A DNA stretch of 64,000 nt, taken from contig CAMDYG010000006.1 in NCBI GenBank assembly GCA_945910225.1, forward strand, positions 1 to 64,000, in the 5' to 3' direction. This stretch comes from an uncultured Eubacterium sp. GTDB taxonomy: Bacteria; Bacillota; Clostridia; Lachnospirales; Lachnospiraceae. The notes under the pieces are model-generated. The model did not search any database. It was not told where the DNA came from and worked only from the letters and a program-made list of their open reading frames with translations. This document shows, one piece after another, positions 1-7,923 of the stretch (the stretch's first letter is position 1; each line of letters begins with the position of its first letter). The position numbers and the translations under genes are program-made.

Positions 1-1
1 A

Positions 2-385
2 GCAGCGCCAGTGGTAGAAGAACCAACATTCAGCTACAAGGAAGAACCAGCAGCAGCACCAGTGGAAGAGGAGCCAAAGGAAGAAACTGCACCAGAAGTA
101 GAGGCTGCGCCAGTGGTAGAAGAACCAACATTCAGCTACAAGGAAGAACCAGCAGCACCAGTGGAAGAGGAGCCAAAGGAAGAAACTGCACCAGAAGTAG
201 AAGCAACTCCAGTAGTTGAAGAGCCAATTGCTAAGGAAACAGAGGCAGTAAATATGCCGGAGACAGCAACACCTGTTGAAGAAGCATCACCGGTAGTAGA
301 AGAATCTGTAGCAGAGCCAGTAGCTGAGACAATTGTAGAGAAAGTTAAACCTTCTGTAAGAATACTTGGAAGAATACATAAATAA
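2..385 (+). CDS. C-terminal part of a Glu/Pro/Ala-rich repeat protein (5'-truncated)
   Basis: The reading frame is open to the first base of the window, so the gene starts upstream and only the last 127 residues are visible. The GTG at position 11 in the ORF track is an internal valine. The visible part is low-complexity and very acidic, built from 33-34-residue repeats with the core EEPTFSYKEEP, followed by a degenerate Val/Glu/Pro stretch. It ends in a short basic tail, VRILGRIHK. There is no membrane segment or recognisable domain here. Composition resembles an extended linker or stalk; a basic end after an acidic linker could be a binding peptide. The next gene starts 19 bp downstream and is probably co-transcribed. 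Function unknown. Confidence 0.7.
   Translation, partial: AAPVVEEPTFSYKEEPAAAPVEEEPKEETAPEVEAAPVVEEPTFSYKEEPAAPVEEEPKEETAPEVEATPVVEEPIAKETEAVNMPETATPVEEASPVVEESVAEPVAETIVEKVKPSVRILGRIHK
5..205 (+). repeat. Two tandem in-frame coding repeats (102 and 99 bp)
   Basis: The sequence beginning GCGCCAGTGGTAGAAGAACC at position 5 recurs at 107 with almost no change. The second copy lacks one GCA codon. Each unit encodes about 33-34 residues of the acidic repeat protein. More copies may lie upstream of the window edge. Confidence 0.9.
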
Positions 386-404
386 GAAGGAGGGAGTGAA
401 GATT

Positions 405-989
405 ATGTTTAGTGTTAATATTGATAAACTTGTTGGAATGACAATTAACGAAGAAAAAAGTTACAATGATTTGGTTGGAACTATTAAGTCTGAACTTGGA
501 AGTAAAAAGTGCCTGGCTGTTACTAAAAATGCAATGTCTACATTTAAGTTAGCATATTCATTTACTAAGGCAGGCGAGAAAGTCCTTTTTATTGATGGCG
601 ATATTGTGTCAGATGTATTTCTCGGAAAATATAAGCTTGGAAAGAACATGAAAGGCGTAGCGGATTTCTTGAAGAAGACAGATGGGGGCGCTAATCTTAT
701 ATGTAAGACTAATAACCCTGATATGGATATTATATTTACAGGTGTCCTTGAAGATGGGGTAGTGACAGATGACGAGGAAGAAATGATGAGAAAGCTTATA
801 GCAAAATTTCTTCCTAATTATGACAGAATAGTTATAAGTGCTGATGAGGAAGGCAGAATTGCTAAATATTGTGATGGAACAGTTATTATGTACGATGAAA
901 GCGAGTTTGGAGAGATAGCTGCACAGAATTATACATCAGAACTTGAGGACAAGAATTGTAATGTTCTGGGTGTTGTAATAAATGAGTAA
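405..989 (+). CDS. MinD/CpsD-like ATPase-fold protein without a P-loop
   Basis: The start is set at ATG 405 because AAGGAGGG lies about 10 bp upstream; the ORF-track start at 366 lies inside the preceding gene. The 194-residue product has the layout of a ParA/MinD/CpsD-type Rossmann ATPase. It has a strand (CLAVT), a helix and 'AGEKVLFIDGD', the usual second strand with its aspartates, then 'YDRIVISAD' and a late strand 'CNVLGVVIN'. At the position of the Walker A loop it reads TKNAMSTFKLA, with no glycines and no GK[ST]. Loss of nucleotide binding is therefore likely, and a scaffold or partner-binding role is inferred. It overlaps the sirtuin gene by 8 bp (ATGAGTAA), implying translational coupling. 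Confidence 0.6.
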   Translation: MFSVNIDKLVGMTINEEKSYNDLVGTIKSELGSKKCLAVTKNAMSTFKLAYSFTKAGEKVLFIDGDIVSDVFLGKYKLGKNMKGVADFLKKTDGGANLICKTNNPDMDIIFTGVLEDGVVTDDEEEMMRKLIAKFLPNYDRIVISADEEGRIAKYCDGTVIMYDESEFGEIAAQNYTSELEDKNCNVLGVVINE

Positions 990-1701
990 TATAGATGAAT
1001 TTGTAAAATGGATTGATGAGTGTGATAATATAGTGTTTTTTGGCGGAGCAGGGGTATCTACAGAGAGTGGAATTCCTGATTTCAGAAGTCCGGATGGATT
1101 ATATAATCAGAAATATAAGTATCCGCCAGAAACAATAATCAGTCATTCGTTCTATCAGAGAAATCCGGAAGAGTTTTATAGATTTTATAAGGATAAAATG
1201 CTTTACCCGGATGCCAGACCGGGAGTGACACATAAGGCACTGGCTAATCTGGAAAAGCAGGGAAAGTTAAAGGCTGTAATTACACAGAATATTGATGGAT
1301 TGCATCAGATGGCAGGAAGTAATAATGTAATAGAACTGCATGGCTCTGTTTTAAGAAATTACTGTGAAAAATGTCATAAATTTTATGATCTTAATTATAT
1401 TGTTGCGTCAGAAGGAATTCCGTATTGTGAATGTGGTGGAAGAATAAAACCAGATGTAGTTCTATATGAAGAAGGACTGGACGAGAATAATATTTCTGAG
1501 GCGATAAGATATATTAAAAATGCGCAGATGCTTATTGTTGGAGGAACTTCATTGGGAGTGTATCCGGCGGCTGGGCTTATAGATTATTACAGAGGAGATA
1601 AGCTGGTACTGATAAATAAGTCTGCAACACCATATGATGGACAGGCTGATTTATTGATAAATGAGCCGTTAGCTAATGTGTTTGAACGTTTTAGTAAATA
1701 G
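982..1701 (+). CDS. cobB: NAD-dependent protein deacylase (sirtuin, Sir2/CobB family)
   Basis: Sirtuins remove acyl groups from protein lysines using NAD+. The 239-residue protein has the family motifs in order: GAGVSTESGIPDFRS (NAD loop), TQNIDGLHQMAG with the catalytic-region Gln-Asn-x-Asp, and ELHGS with the catalytic His. A zinc ribbon (CEKC then CECGG) is followed by KPDVVLYEE. Later GGTSLGVYPAAG and LINKS match the NAD-binding half. Length is normal for a single-domain bacterial sirtuin. ATG 982 overlaps the stop of the upstream P-loop-less ATPase-like gene, so the two are probably expressed together. The substrate cannot be told from sequence. Confidence 0.95.
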   Translation: MSNIDEFVKWIDECDNIVFFGGAGVSTESGIPDFRSPDGLYNQKYKYPPETIISHSFYQRNPEEFYRFYKDKMLYPDARPGVTHKALANLEKQGKLKAVITQNIDGLHQMAGSNNVIELHGSVLRNYCEKCHKFYDLNYIVASEGIPYCECGGRIKPDVVLYEEGLDENNISEAIRYIKNAQMLIVGGTSLGVYPAAGLIDYYRGDKLVLINKSATPYDGQADLLINEPLANVFERFSK

Positions 1702-1729
1702 ACATGCAATAATGATGAGGAGTGTTTAT

Positions 1730-1927
1730 ATGGCAGGAATTATTCCATATGAGTCAGGCGACATTGTTGAAATGAAAAAGAAACATCCATGCGGAAGCTA
1801 CAAATGGGAGCTTCTTAAGGTAGGCGCTGATATTAAAATGCGATGTCTTGGATGTAATCATGAGGTTATTTTAAAAAGATCATTAGTACAAAAAAACACA
1901 AAAAAAGTAAAAAAGACTTGTAATTAA
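1730..1927 (+). CDS. DUF951 family small protein (YyzM-like)
   Basis: The 65-residue product MAGIIPYESGDIVEMKKKHP... matches my recollection of the DUF951 family, including the conserved 'VEMKKKHPCG' and a CLGC pair with a basic C-terminus. Start 1730 is chosen for GATGAGGAG 8 bp upstream. The ORF-track start at 1676 lies inside the sirtuin gene. In Bacillus the homologue yyzM lies just before rpsF-ssb-rpsR, as here. The function is uncharacterised; the cysteines and basic tail would suit a small nucleic-acid-binding fold, but that is speculation. Confidence 0.8.
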   Translation: MAGIIPYESGDIVEMKKKHPCGSYKWELLKVGADIKMRCLGCNHEVILKRSLVQKNTKKVKKTCN

Positions 1928-1955
1928 ACTTTTTATATGATAAGATTTTGTCTTG

Positions 1956-1964
1956 TGATATATT
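1956..1964 (+). promoter_or_regulatory. Possible extended -10 promoter for rpsF-ssb-rpsR
   Basis: TGATATATT fits TGN-TATATT (extended -10) about 79 bp before rpsF. No good -35 is visible 17 bp upstream. The 115 bp gap also holds the strong AAGGAGGT ribosome site of rpsF. I could not identify an S6:S18 leader fold with confidence. Confidence 0.3.
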
Positions 1965-2042
1965 TTAATCCTTGTTCCTTCGTTTACATTTATATGTATA
2001 AGGAAAGAAGGGACCAAAAGACCAGAAGGAGGTGCGACGTAG

Positions 2043-2330
2043 ATGAATAAGTATGAATTAGCATTAGTTGTTAGCGCAAACGTCGAGGATGAAGTAAGAA
2101 CAGCTACTATCGAGAAGGTTAATGAGTTAATCACTCGTTTCGGTGGTACTATTACAGATCCAGGCACAAGCGAGAAGAAGAAGCTTGCATACGATATCCA
2201 GCATATGAGCGAGGGATTCTATAGCTTCATCAAGTTTGAGGCAGAAGCTACTGCTCCAGCAGAGATCGAAAGCAGAATTCGTATCATGGATAACGTTTTA
2301 AGATTCTTAATCGTTAAAGATGGAGAGTAA
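2043..2330 (+). CDS. rpsF: 30S ribosomal protein S6
   Basis: The 95-residue product (MNKYELALVV...) has the S6 signature: an N-terminal beta strand, 'GGTITDPGTSEKKKLAYDIQHMSEGFY' and the C-terminal 'RIMDNVLRFLIVK'. S6 binds the 16S rRNA central domain as a heterodimer with S18, which is encoded two genes downstream. AAGGAGGT is about 10 bp upstream of the ATG. The rpsF-ssb-rpsR order is the classic bacterial operon. Confidence 0.98.
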   Translation: MNKYELALVVSANVEDEVRTATIEKVNELITRFGGTITDPGTSEKKKLAYDIQHMSEGFYSFIKFEAEATAPAEIESRIRIMDNVLRFLIVKDGE

Positions 2331-2397
2331 TTTACAAAGTCCCGTTTGTAGATGAGACGTTTGACTTACAACTCTTTTATAGAAGAGGAGATTAAGT

Positions 2398-2859
2398 ATG
2401 AACAAAGTTATTTTAATGGGCAGACTGACAAGAGAACCAGATATCAGATATTCACAGAATGCAGAAGGTTCAATGGCAGTTGCAAGATATACATTGGCTG
2501 TAGACAGAAGACGTGGAAGAAACAGTGATGGAAATGAGCAGACAGCAGATTTTATCAGCTGTGTTGCTTTTGGAAGAAATGGTGAGTTTGCTGAGAAGTA
2601 TCTTCATCAGGGAACTAAGATTGCCATTACTGGTAGAATCCAGACTGGTAGTTATACTAACAAAGATGGTCAGAGAGTTTATACAACCGATGTAGTTGTT
2701 GAAGAACAGGAATTTGCAGAAAGCAAATCCGCAGCAGCTAATTCAGATTCTAATTATGCTGCATACACACCATCAAGACCAGAGCCAAGTCAGGCAGCTG
2801 GTGACGGATTTATGAATATTCCGGATGGAGTAGATGATGAGGGTTTGCCTTTCAACTAA
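2398..2859 (+). CDS. ssb: Single-stranded DNA-binding protein
   Basis: A 153-residue SSB. It has an N-terminal OB fold (MNKVILMGRLTREPDIRY, with 'FISCVAFGRNGEFAEKYLHQGTKIAITGRIQTGSY') and a flexible Ser/Ala/Pro linker. The acidic tip DDEGLPFN is the interaction site for replication and repair partners. It coats ssDNA during replication and recombination. It lies between rpsF and rpsR, which form the usual operon. AGAGGAG is upstream of the ATG within a small CTCTT...AAGAG inverted repeat that may modulate initiation. Confidence 0.98.
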   Translation: MNKVILMGRLTREPDIRYSQNAEGSMAVARYTLAVDRRRGRNSDGNEQTADFISCVAFGRNGEFAEKYLHQGTKIAITGRIQTGSYTNKDGQRVYTTDVVVEEQEFAESKSAAANSDSNYAAYTPSRPEPSQAAGDGFMNIPDGVDDEGLPFN

Positions 2860-2876
2860 GATAGGAGGTAAAAACC

Positions 2877-3140
2877 ATGCCAGATAAGAAGGCTGAGAGA
2901 CCAGAGGGTCAGATGAGAAGAAGACCAATGCGCAGAAGAAAGAAAGTTTGTGCATTTTGTGCAGATGCCAACAAGGTATTAGATTATAAGGATGTTGCTA
3001 CACTTAAGCATTATGTTTCTGAAAGAGGTAAGATTCTTCCTAGAAGAATTACAGGAAACTGTGCTAAGCACCAGAGAGCGCTTACAGTAGCAGTTAAGAG
3101 AGCAAGACATGTAGCTCTTCTTCCATATTCAGTAGATTAA
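2877..3140 (+). CDS. rpsR: 30S ribosomal protein S18
   Basis: An 87-residue S18: a basic N-terminus ([15 protein letters not shown]), '[25 protein letters not shown]', and '[23 protein letters not shown]'. S18 is the assembly partner of S6. The two early cysteines CAFC suggest a zinc-binding (C+) paralogue, though the full four-Cys set is not clear. It is 17 bp after ssb with TAGGAGGT upstream, and a strong terminator follows. Confidence 0.98.
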   Translation: MPDKKAERPEGQMRRRPMRRRKKVCAFCADANKVLDYKDVATLKHYVSERGKILPRRITGNCAKHQRALTVAVKRARHVALLPYSVD

Positions 3141-3155
3141 TATTGAAGCTTTATT

Positions 3156-3188
3156 AAGCCACAGTGGATTGTCACTGTGGCTTTTTTG
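3156..3188 (+). terminator. Rho-independent terminator of rpsF-ssb-rpsR
   Basis: AAGCCACAGTG, a 6-nt loop and CACTGTGGCTT form an 11-bp perfect stem followed by a T run. Confidence 0.95.
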
Positions 3189-3189
3189 C

Positions 3190-3218
3190 TTGTAGTGGAA
3201 AGGGTTTGATGCTATAAT
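3190..3218 (+). promoter_or_regulatory. Sigma-A-type promoter for gdpP-rplI-dnaB
   Basis: TTGTAG, a 17-bp spacer and a perfect TATAAT lie directly after the upstream terminator. The predicted start of transcription (about 3225) is only about 25 bp before the chosen gdpP start codon. Confidence 0.8.
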
Positions 3219-3248
3219 TATCCTAATTCGATTATGGAGAATAATGAT

Positions 3249-5309
3249 ATGTCAGATAATAAGAGAGGGAAAGCATTTAAATATAGCGGGTTATTAAGAT
3301 CATTTTTTGCATGGCCTTTGTATATAGGTGCAATTCTGCTTGTAATATGTGCAGTTATGTTCTGCATTAATATTACGGCAGCAACTGTTATAAGTATATT
3401 TATGCTTATTTATCTGTTGGCATGTGGTCTTATGTATTTTTACTTAAGACCAAGGATTATGAGCGGCATAGTTGAATTTGCAATGAATTATTCGCAGATA
3501 CAGAAGCAGCTCCTGTATAATCTTAGTGTGCCGTATAGTCTGCTTGACAATAATGGCAATGTGTTATGGACTAATAAGTCTATGCAGGAATGTCTTGGGG
3601 TAAGAAAGGATTTCAGAAAGAATATTAATACAATTCTTCCTGAAGTAACATCAAATATATTTCCAGATAATGAAACTGGTTATAAAGAAATAAGATTAAG
3701 TTATCAGGAAAGAGATTATAAAGCAGAGATTAGAAGTATAGATGCAGATTCACTTGCAGACGGAGTTGATATAATTGAGCATAGCAGAAATTCATTAATG
3801 TATGCTATGTATCTGTTTGATGAAACAGACATTAACACATATATACAGAAGTTAAAGGATGAAAGATTCGTTGTAGCGCTTGTTTATGTGGATAATTATG
3901 AAGAGGCTCTGGATAGTACAGATGATGTAAGAAAGTCATTATTGGCTGGTCTTATAGATAAGAGAATTAATAAATATTTTTCACCTGGTTCGGCAATTAT
4001 AAGTAAACTGGAGAAAGATAAATATATAATTGTCTTCAGATACAGCTATCTTGAAAAGTTAATTCATGATAGATTCAGTATTCTTGAAGAAATCAAGAGT
4101 ATCAAGATAGGTAATGAAATGACTCTCACACTGAGTATGGGAATAGGAACCGGATCTCAGGATTATTCAAAAAATTATGATGTTGCTAAGGCAGCAATGG
4201 ATCTTGCTCTTGGACGAGGTGGAGATCAGGCTGTTATAAAAGATGGCGATAAGATATTATATTATGGTGGCAAGAGCCAGCAGATGGAAAAGAATACCAG
4301 GGTAAAGGTAAGAGTTAAGGCTCATGCTTTAAGACAGATACTGGATAATAACAGCAGAGTACTTGTTATGGGACATAGTCTGGCTGATATAGATGCATTT
4401 GGTTCAGCTCTTGGAATATATATTATTGCAAGAAAGCTGGGAAAGGATGCACATATTGTACTTGGGGAAGTAACAAGCAGTGTCAGACCATTTGTTAACA
4501 GATTCATCGGAAAAGAAGAGTATCCTGATGATATGTTTGTAAAACCAGAAGATGCTGTAGGAATGATAACGGCATCTACAGTTGTTATTGTTGTAGATGT
4601 AAACAGGCCAAAGAGAACAGAGTGCCCTGAACTTCTTGAAAAATGCAAGACAGTAGTTGTATTTGACCATCATAGAAGACAGAGTGATACAATTACAGGT
4701 GCAGTATTGTCGTATGTTGATCCATATGCGTCTTCAGCAAGCGAAATGATTACTGAAATGATACAGTATGTAGATGATGGAATTAAATTAAAGGCATTTG
4801 AAGCGGATGCATTATATGCCGGAATCAATATAGATACAGATGGATTTAATAGTAAATCTGGTCCAAGAACATTTGAAGCAGCAGCTTTCCTTAGAAGGCA
4901 TGGGGCAGATGTTACCCGTGTAAGAAAAATGCTGCGAAGCAACATGAGCGAATATACTGCTATAGCTAAGGCTGTCAGCAGGGCAGAAGTATATAAAGAC
5001 ACATTTGCAATAACTGTTTTTAATGGAGATGGAATAGATACTCCGACAGTTGGTGGAGCTAAAGCTGCCAATGAACTTCTTGATATATCAGGAATAAAGG
5101 CTTCATTTGTGATAACTCCATATGAGAACAAGCTGTTTCTGAGTGCAAGATCTATTGATGAGGTTAATGTGCAGCTTATTATGGAAAAGCTTGGCGGAGG
5201 CGGACATATGAGTATTGCGGGAGCACAGCTCACGGACTGTACAGTGGATCAGGCTATTAATACAATTAAGCTTACATTGGATAATATGATTAAGGATGGT
5301 GAAATATAA
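3249..5309 (+). CDS. gdpP: Cyclic-di-AMP phosphodiesterase GdpP (DHH family)
   Basis: This protein hydrolyses c-di-AMP to pApA at the membrane and so affects cell-wall and potassium homeostasis. I place the start at ATG 3249 (686 aa): GGAG sits 9 bp upstream, whereas ATG 3234 has no ribosome site. Two N-terminal membrane helices are followed by a PAS-like domain ('[20 protein letters not shown]') and a degenerate GGDEF domain ('[10 protein letters not shown]'). The DHH-DHHA1 phosphodiesterase then shows [26 protein letters not shown] (about residue 471), NIDTDGF and [10 protein letters not shown]. All metal-ligand motifs are present. The stop overlaps the rplI start (TAATG). The gdpP-rplI-dnaB order matches Bacillus. 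Confidence 0.96.
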   Translation: MSDNKRGKAFKYSGLLRSFFAWPLYIGAILLVICAVMFCINITAATVISIFMLIYLLACGLMYFYLRPRIMSGIVEFAMNYSQIQKQLLYNLSVPYSLLDNNGNVLWTNKSMQECLGVRKDFRKNINTILPEVTSNIFPDNETGYKEIRLSYQERDYKAEIRSIDADSLADGVDIIEHSRNSLMYAMYLFDETDINTYIQKLKDERFVVALVYVDNYEEALDSTDDVRKSLLAGLIDKRINKYFSPGSAIISKLEKDKYIIVFRYSYLEKLIHDRFSILEEIKSIKIGNEMTLTLSMGIGTGSQDYSKNYDVAKAAMDLALGRGGDQAVIKDGDKILYYGGKSQQMEKNTRVKVRVKAHALRQILDNNSRVLVMGHSLADIDAFGSALGIYIIARKLGKDAHIVLGEVTSSVRPFVNRFIGKEEYPDDMFVKPEDAVGMITASTVVIVVDVNRPKRTECPELLEKCKTVVVFDHHRRQSDTITGAVLSYVDPYASSASEMITEMIQYVDDGIKLKAFEADALYAGINIDTDGFNSKSGPRTFEAAAFLRRHGADVTRVRKMLRSNMSEYTAIAKAVSRAEVYKDTFAITVFNGDGIDTPTVGGAKAANELLDISGIKASFVITPYENKLFLSARSIDEVNVQLIMEKLGGGGHMSIAGAQLTDCTVDQAINTIKLTLDNMIKDGEI

Positions 5310-5755
5310 TGGATGTTATTTTATTAGAGGATGTTAAGACATTAGGAAAAAAGGGTCAGATTGTTAAGATTAATGATGGATATGCAAGAAATTATGTATT
5401 GCCTAAAAAGCTTGGAATTGAAGCAACAGCAAAGAATCTTAATGATTTAAAGTTACAGAAGAAACGAGAGGAAAAGGAAGCTGCAGAGGAGCTTGCAGCA
5501 GCTAAAGAACTTGCGGCTAAGATTGAAGAATGTACAGTGACAGTTTCTATGAAGACAGGAGAGGGTGGAAGAACATTTGGAACTGTTTCTACAAAGGAAG
5601 TTGCAGAGGAAGCAAAGAAACAGCTTGGATTGGATATTGATAAGAAGAAAATGAAACTTGATGAGCCAATAAAGTCTCTTGGAACATATATTATATTAGT
5701 CAAGCTTCACAAGGATGTTTCAGCAAAGCTTACAGTACGCGTAGTAGAAAAGTAA
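5309..5755 (+). CDS. rplI: 50S ribosomal protein L9
   Basis: A 148-residue L9 with the N-terminal rRNA-binding signature '[33 protein letters not shown]' region, a long charged helix ([21 protein letters not shown]) and the C-terminal domain ([17 protein letters not shown]). It binds 23S rRNA and helps maintain reading frame. Its ATG shares a base with the gdpP stop codon, so translation is probably coupled. dnaB follows 37 bp later. Confidence 0.98.
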   Translation: MDVILLEDVKTLGKKGQIVKINDGYARNYVLPKKLGIEATAKNLNDLKLQKKREEKEAAEELAAAKELAAKIEECTVTVSMKTGEGGRTFGTVSTKEVAEEAKKQLGLDIDKKKMKLDEPIKSLGTYIILVKLHKDVSAKLTVRVVEK

Positions 5756-5792
5756 TTACTATTAAGATATATTTACATGAAAGGAAATAACT

Positions 5793-7139
5793 ATGGACGA
5801 GTCAGTGGTAACACGGGTGATGCCTAATAGCCTTGAAGCAGAGCAATCTGTGGTTGGTTCTATGATTCTTGACAGACAGGCTATAATATCTGCGGCTGAA
5901 ATATTAAGACAGGAAGATTTCTACTATAGACAGTATGGAATAATGTTTCAGACAATGGTTGATATGAATAATGAGGGTAAGCCAGTAGACATAGTAACTT
6001 TACAGGAAAGATTGAAAGAAACAGATGTACCATCTGAGGTTTATAGTATTGAATTTGCAAGGGAACTTTTATCAGCCGTGCCTACATCTGCCAATATAAG
6101 GCATTATGCCAATATTGTAAAGGATAAGTCTGTGCTGAGAAATATTATCCGTGTTAATGATGAAATAGCCAACCAGTGCTATGCAGGTAAGGATAAAACA
6201 GAAGATATTCTTGAGGATACGGAAAAGAAGATATTTGAACTTGTTAAAAGCAAGGGCGGTAAGGAATATATGCCTATTGACAAGGTAGTTCTTGAAGCTC
6301 TTGACAGAATATCGGCAGCAGCAAAGACAAAGGGCGCTGTTACGGGGGTACCTACGGGATTTAAGGATCTTGATACTTATCTTTCAGGGTTACAGCCATC
6401 AGATTTTATTCTTGTTGCAGCGAGACCTTCTATGGGAAAGACAGCATTTGTTTTAAATGTTGCTGAAAATGTTGCCATTAAACAGGGTATTACGACAGTT
6501 GTTTTCAGTCTGGAAATGTCTAATGTCCAGCTTGTAAACAGAATGCTTTCACTGGAGTCAACAGTTGATGCTGATAAGATCAGGAAAGGTCATCTGGATT
6601 CTAATGATTGGGGAAAGCTTATAGAGGGTGCGGACAGTATTGCAAAATCAAGACTTATAATAGATGACACTCCGGGTATATCAATTGCTGAATTAAGAAG
6701 CAAATGCAGAAAATATAAAATGGAGAATAATCTTGGACTTATAATTATCGATTACCTTCAGCTGATGAGTGGAAGTGGAAGCGGCCGCTCAGAGGGAAGA
6801 CAGCAGGAGGTATCAGATATATCGAGAGCATTGAAGGCACTTGCAAGAGAACTGGATGTTCCTGTTGTAACACTTTCACAGCTGAGTCGAGCAGTTGAGC
6901 AGAGACCAGATCACAGGCCAATGCTTTCTGACTTGAGAGAGTCAGGGGCTATTGAGCAGGATGCCGATGTTGTTATGTTTTTGTACAGAGATGATTATTA
7001 TAATAAAGATACAGAACAAAAGGGCATTGCTGAGATTATTATTGCCAAGCAGCGTAATGGTCCTATAGGAACTGTAAAGATGGCTTGGCTGCCCGAACAG
7101 ACAAGATTTGCAGATCTGTCAAGAGATTTAAGACAATAA
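5793..7139 (+). CDS. dnaB: Replicative DNA helicase DnaB
   Basis: A 448-residue hexameric 5'-3' helicase that unwinds the fork. The N-terminal collar domain (PNSLEAEQSVVGSMILD...) is followed by a linker helix and a RecA-like ATPase. The ATPase has Walker A ARPSMGKTAF, the catalytic Glu in FSLEMS, Walker B LIIIDYLQLM, a Gln-containing TLSQLSRAVE and the arginine finger region KQRNGPIGTV. Length is typical. The gene closes the gdpP-rplI-dnaB operon. The loader genes dnaI and dnaD lie 25 kb away on the other strand. Confidence 0.98.
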   Translation: MDESVVTRVMPNSLEAEQSVVGSMILDRQAIISAAEILRQEDFYYRQYGIMFQTMVDMNNEGKPVDIVTLQERLKETDVPSEVYSIEFARELLSAVPTSANIRHYANIVKDKSVLRNIIRVNDEIANQCYAGKDKTEDILEDTEKKIFELVKSKGGKEYMPIDKVVLEALDRISAAAKTKGAVTGVPTGFKDLDTYLSGLQPSDFILVAARPSMGKTAFVLNVAENVAIKQGITTVVFSLEMSNVQLVNRMLSLESTVDADKIRKGHLDSNDWGKLIEGADSIAKSRLIIDDTPGISIAELRSKCRKYKMENNLGLIIIDYLQLMSGSGSGRSEGRQQEVSDISRALKALARELDVPVVTLSQLSRAVEQRPDHRPMLSDLRESGAIEQDADVVMFLYRDDYYNKDTEQKGIAEIIIAKQRNGPIGTVKMAWLPEQTRFADLSRDLRQ

Positions 7140-7150
7140 ATAATAAAAAT

Positions 7151-7178
7151 ACCCCCGGTTCATTGAACCGGGGGTTTA
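7151..7178. terminator. Bidirectional intrinsic terminator between dnaB and the ferredoxin gene
   Basis: ACCCCCGGTTC, a 3-nt loop and GAACCGGGGGT form an 11-bp GC-rich stem. A T-rich tract follows on the plus strand and ATTTTTATT follows on the minus strand, so it can end both converging transcripts. Confidence 0.92.
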
Positions 7179-7218
7179 TTCGTTATGTATACGAATATGT
7201 AATCAGGTTAATATCTGA

Positions 7219-7389
7219 CTACTGTGGGTTTGGAGCACCAACTGGACATGTTCCAGCACAAGCACCACAATCAACACAAATATCAGCGTTGATTTCGTAA
7301 TGAGCAGCACCCTCGCTGATAGCCTCTACAGGACATCCAGCAGCGCAAGCACCACAACTGATACAATCATCATTAATTACATATGCCAT
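7219..7389 (-). CDS. 2[4Fe-4S] clostridial-type ferredoxin
   Basis: A 56-residue electron carrier with two complete cluster motifs, CISCGACAAGCP and CVDCGACAGTCP, separated by the usual 28-29 residues. The start is ATG at 7389 because AAGGAGG lies about 11 bp upstream; the ORF-track start at 7416 would add nine residues before the conserved MAYVI. It would serve as the low-potential partner for enzymes such as the indolepyruvate oxidoreductase at 60.5 kb. It has its own promoter (7447-7475) and a palindrome in the leader. Confidence 0.97.
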   Translation of the reverse strand: MAYVINDDCISCGACAAGCPVEAISEGAAHYEINADICVDCGACAGTCPVGAPNPQ

Positions 7390-7420
7390 AGTATAAATCC
7401 TCCTTAATAATCTCATAGTA

Positions 7421-7436
7421 AACTGCTATAGCAGTT
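7421..7436. promoter_or_regulatory. 16-bp perfect palindrome in the ferredoxin leader
   Basis: AACTGCTATAGCAGTT is a perfect dyad immediately downstream of the predicted ferredoxin start site on the minus strand. The position suits a repressor operator. The cognate regulator is not identifiable. Confidence 0.5.
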
Positions 7437-7446
7437 GTTTTAATGT

Positions 7447-7475
7447 ATTATACGATACAGAGGGGTAAAATTCAA
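7447..7475 (-). promoter_or_regulatory. Promoter of the ferredoxin gene
   Basis: Read on the minus strand: TTGAAT, a 17-bp spacer, TATAAT. Confidence 0.75.
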
Positions 7476-7558
7476 TATGAATTTTTATCAATAAAATATA
7501 GAGTTATGGTTAGATATAACTAACTGATGCACATATAAAAAGTAAATATTATGTATTA

Positions 7559-7587
7559 TTGACATTTAAATGGGGCAATATTATAGT
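7559..7587 (+). promoter_or_regulatory. Promoter of the DUF1858 gene
   Basis: TTGACA, a 17-bp spacer and TATAGT, about 57 bp upstream of the start codon. Confidence 0.8.
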
Positions 7588-7643
7588 AGATACGTTGAAC
7601 AGTATCGAAAGATAGCTGGATAAATACGTAATAGGAGGTCAGT

Positions 7644-7850
7644 ATGGCAAGAATTACTAAGGACACTACAATCGGAGAGGCTCTTCAGATAGATGCTGGA
7701 ATAATTCCAATATTAATGGGAATAGGAATGCATTGTGTAGGATGCCCATCATCAGCAGGAGAGACATTGGAAGAGGCTGCTATGGTTCATGGAATTGATC
7801 CAGATATGTTAGTTGAAGAAATTCAGAATTATCTTCAGTCAATAGGATAA
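7644..7850 (+). CDS. DUF1858 domain protein (redox-disulfide-like small protein)
   Basis: A 68-residue protein matching the DUF1858/ScdA-N-like family: 'ITKDTTIGEALQIDAGIIPILMGIGMHCVGCPSS' with the family CxxC (HCVGCP), then a helical half 'ETLEEAAMVHGIDPDMLVEEI'. Family members often occur beside hybrid-cluster or iron-sulfur proteins and are thought to act in redox or di-iron repair settings. Here the divergent neighbour is a ferredoxin, which agrees. TAGGAGGT is 8 bp upstream of the ATG. It has its own promoter and terminator. The precise role is unknown. Confidence 0.85.
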   Translation: MARITKDTTIGEALQIDAGIIPILMGIGMHCVGCPSSAGETLEEAAMVHGIDPDMLVEEIQNYLQSIG

Positions 7851-7857
7851 AATAAAG

Positions 7858-7917
7858 GCGGAACTGTCAGAATAGAGAGTGTATAGAATTCACTATTCTG
7901 ACAGTTCCGCTTTTTTA
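7858..7917. terminator. Strong terminator between the DUF1858 gene and mecA
   Basis: A 17-bp perfect stem (GCGGAACTGTCAGAATA pairs with TATTCTGACAGTTCCGC) is followed by TTTTTT on the plus strand. It lies between convergent genes and may also serve mecA, whose stop is 6 bp beyond. Confidence 0.93.
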
Positions 7918-7923
7918 ATGTTA

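Noticed and set aside
1928-2042. S6:S18-binding leader before rpsF
   Set aside because: I could not build the characteristic bulged stem convincingly by eye.
4670-5233. 187-aa minus-strand ORF inside gdpP
   Set aside because: Antisense shadow of the DHH domain; no ribosome site or domain.
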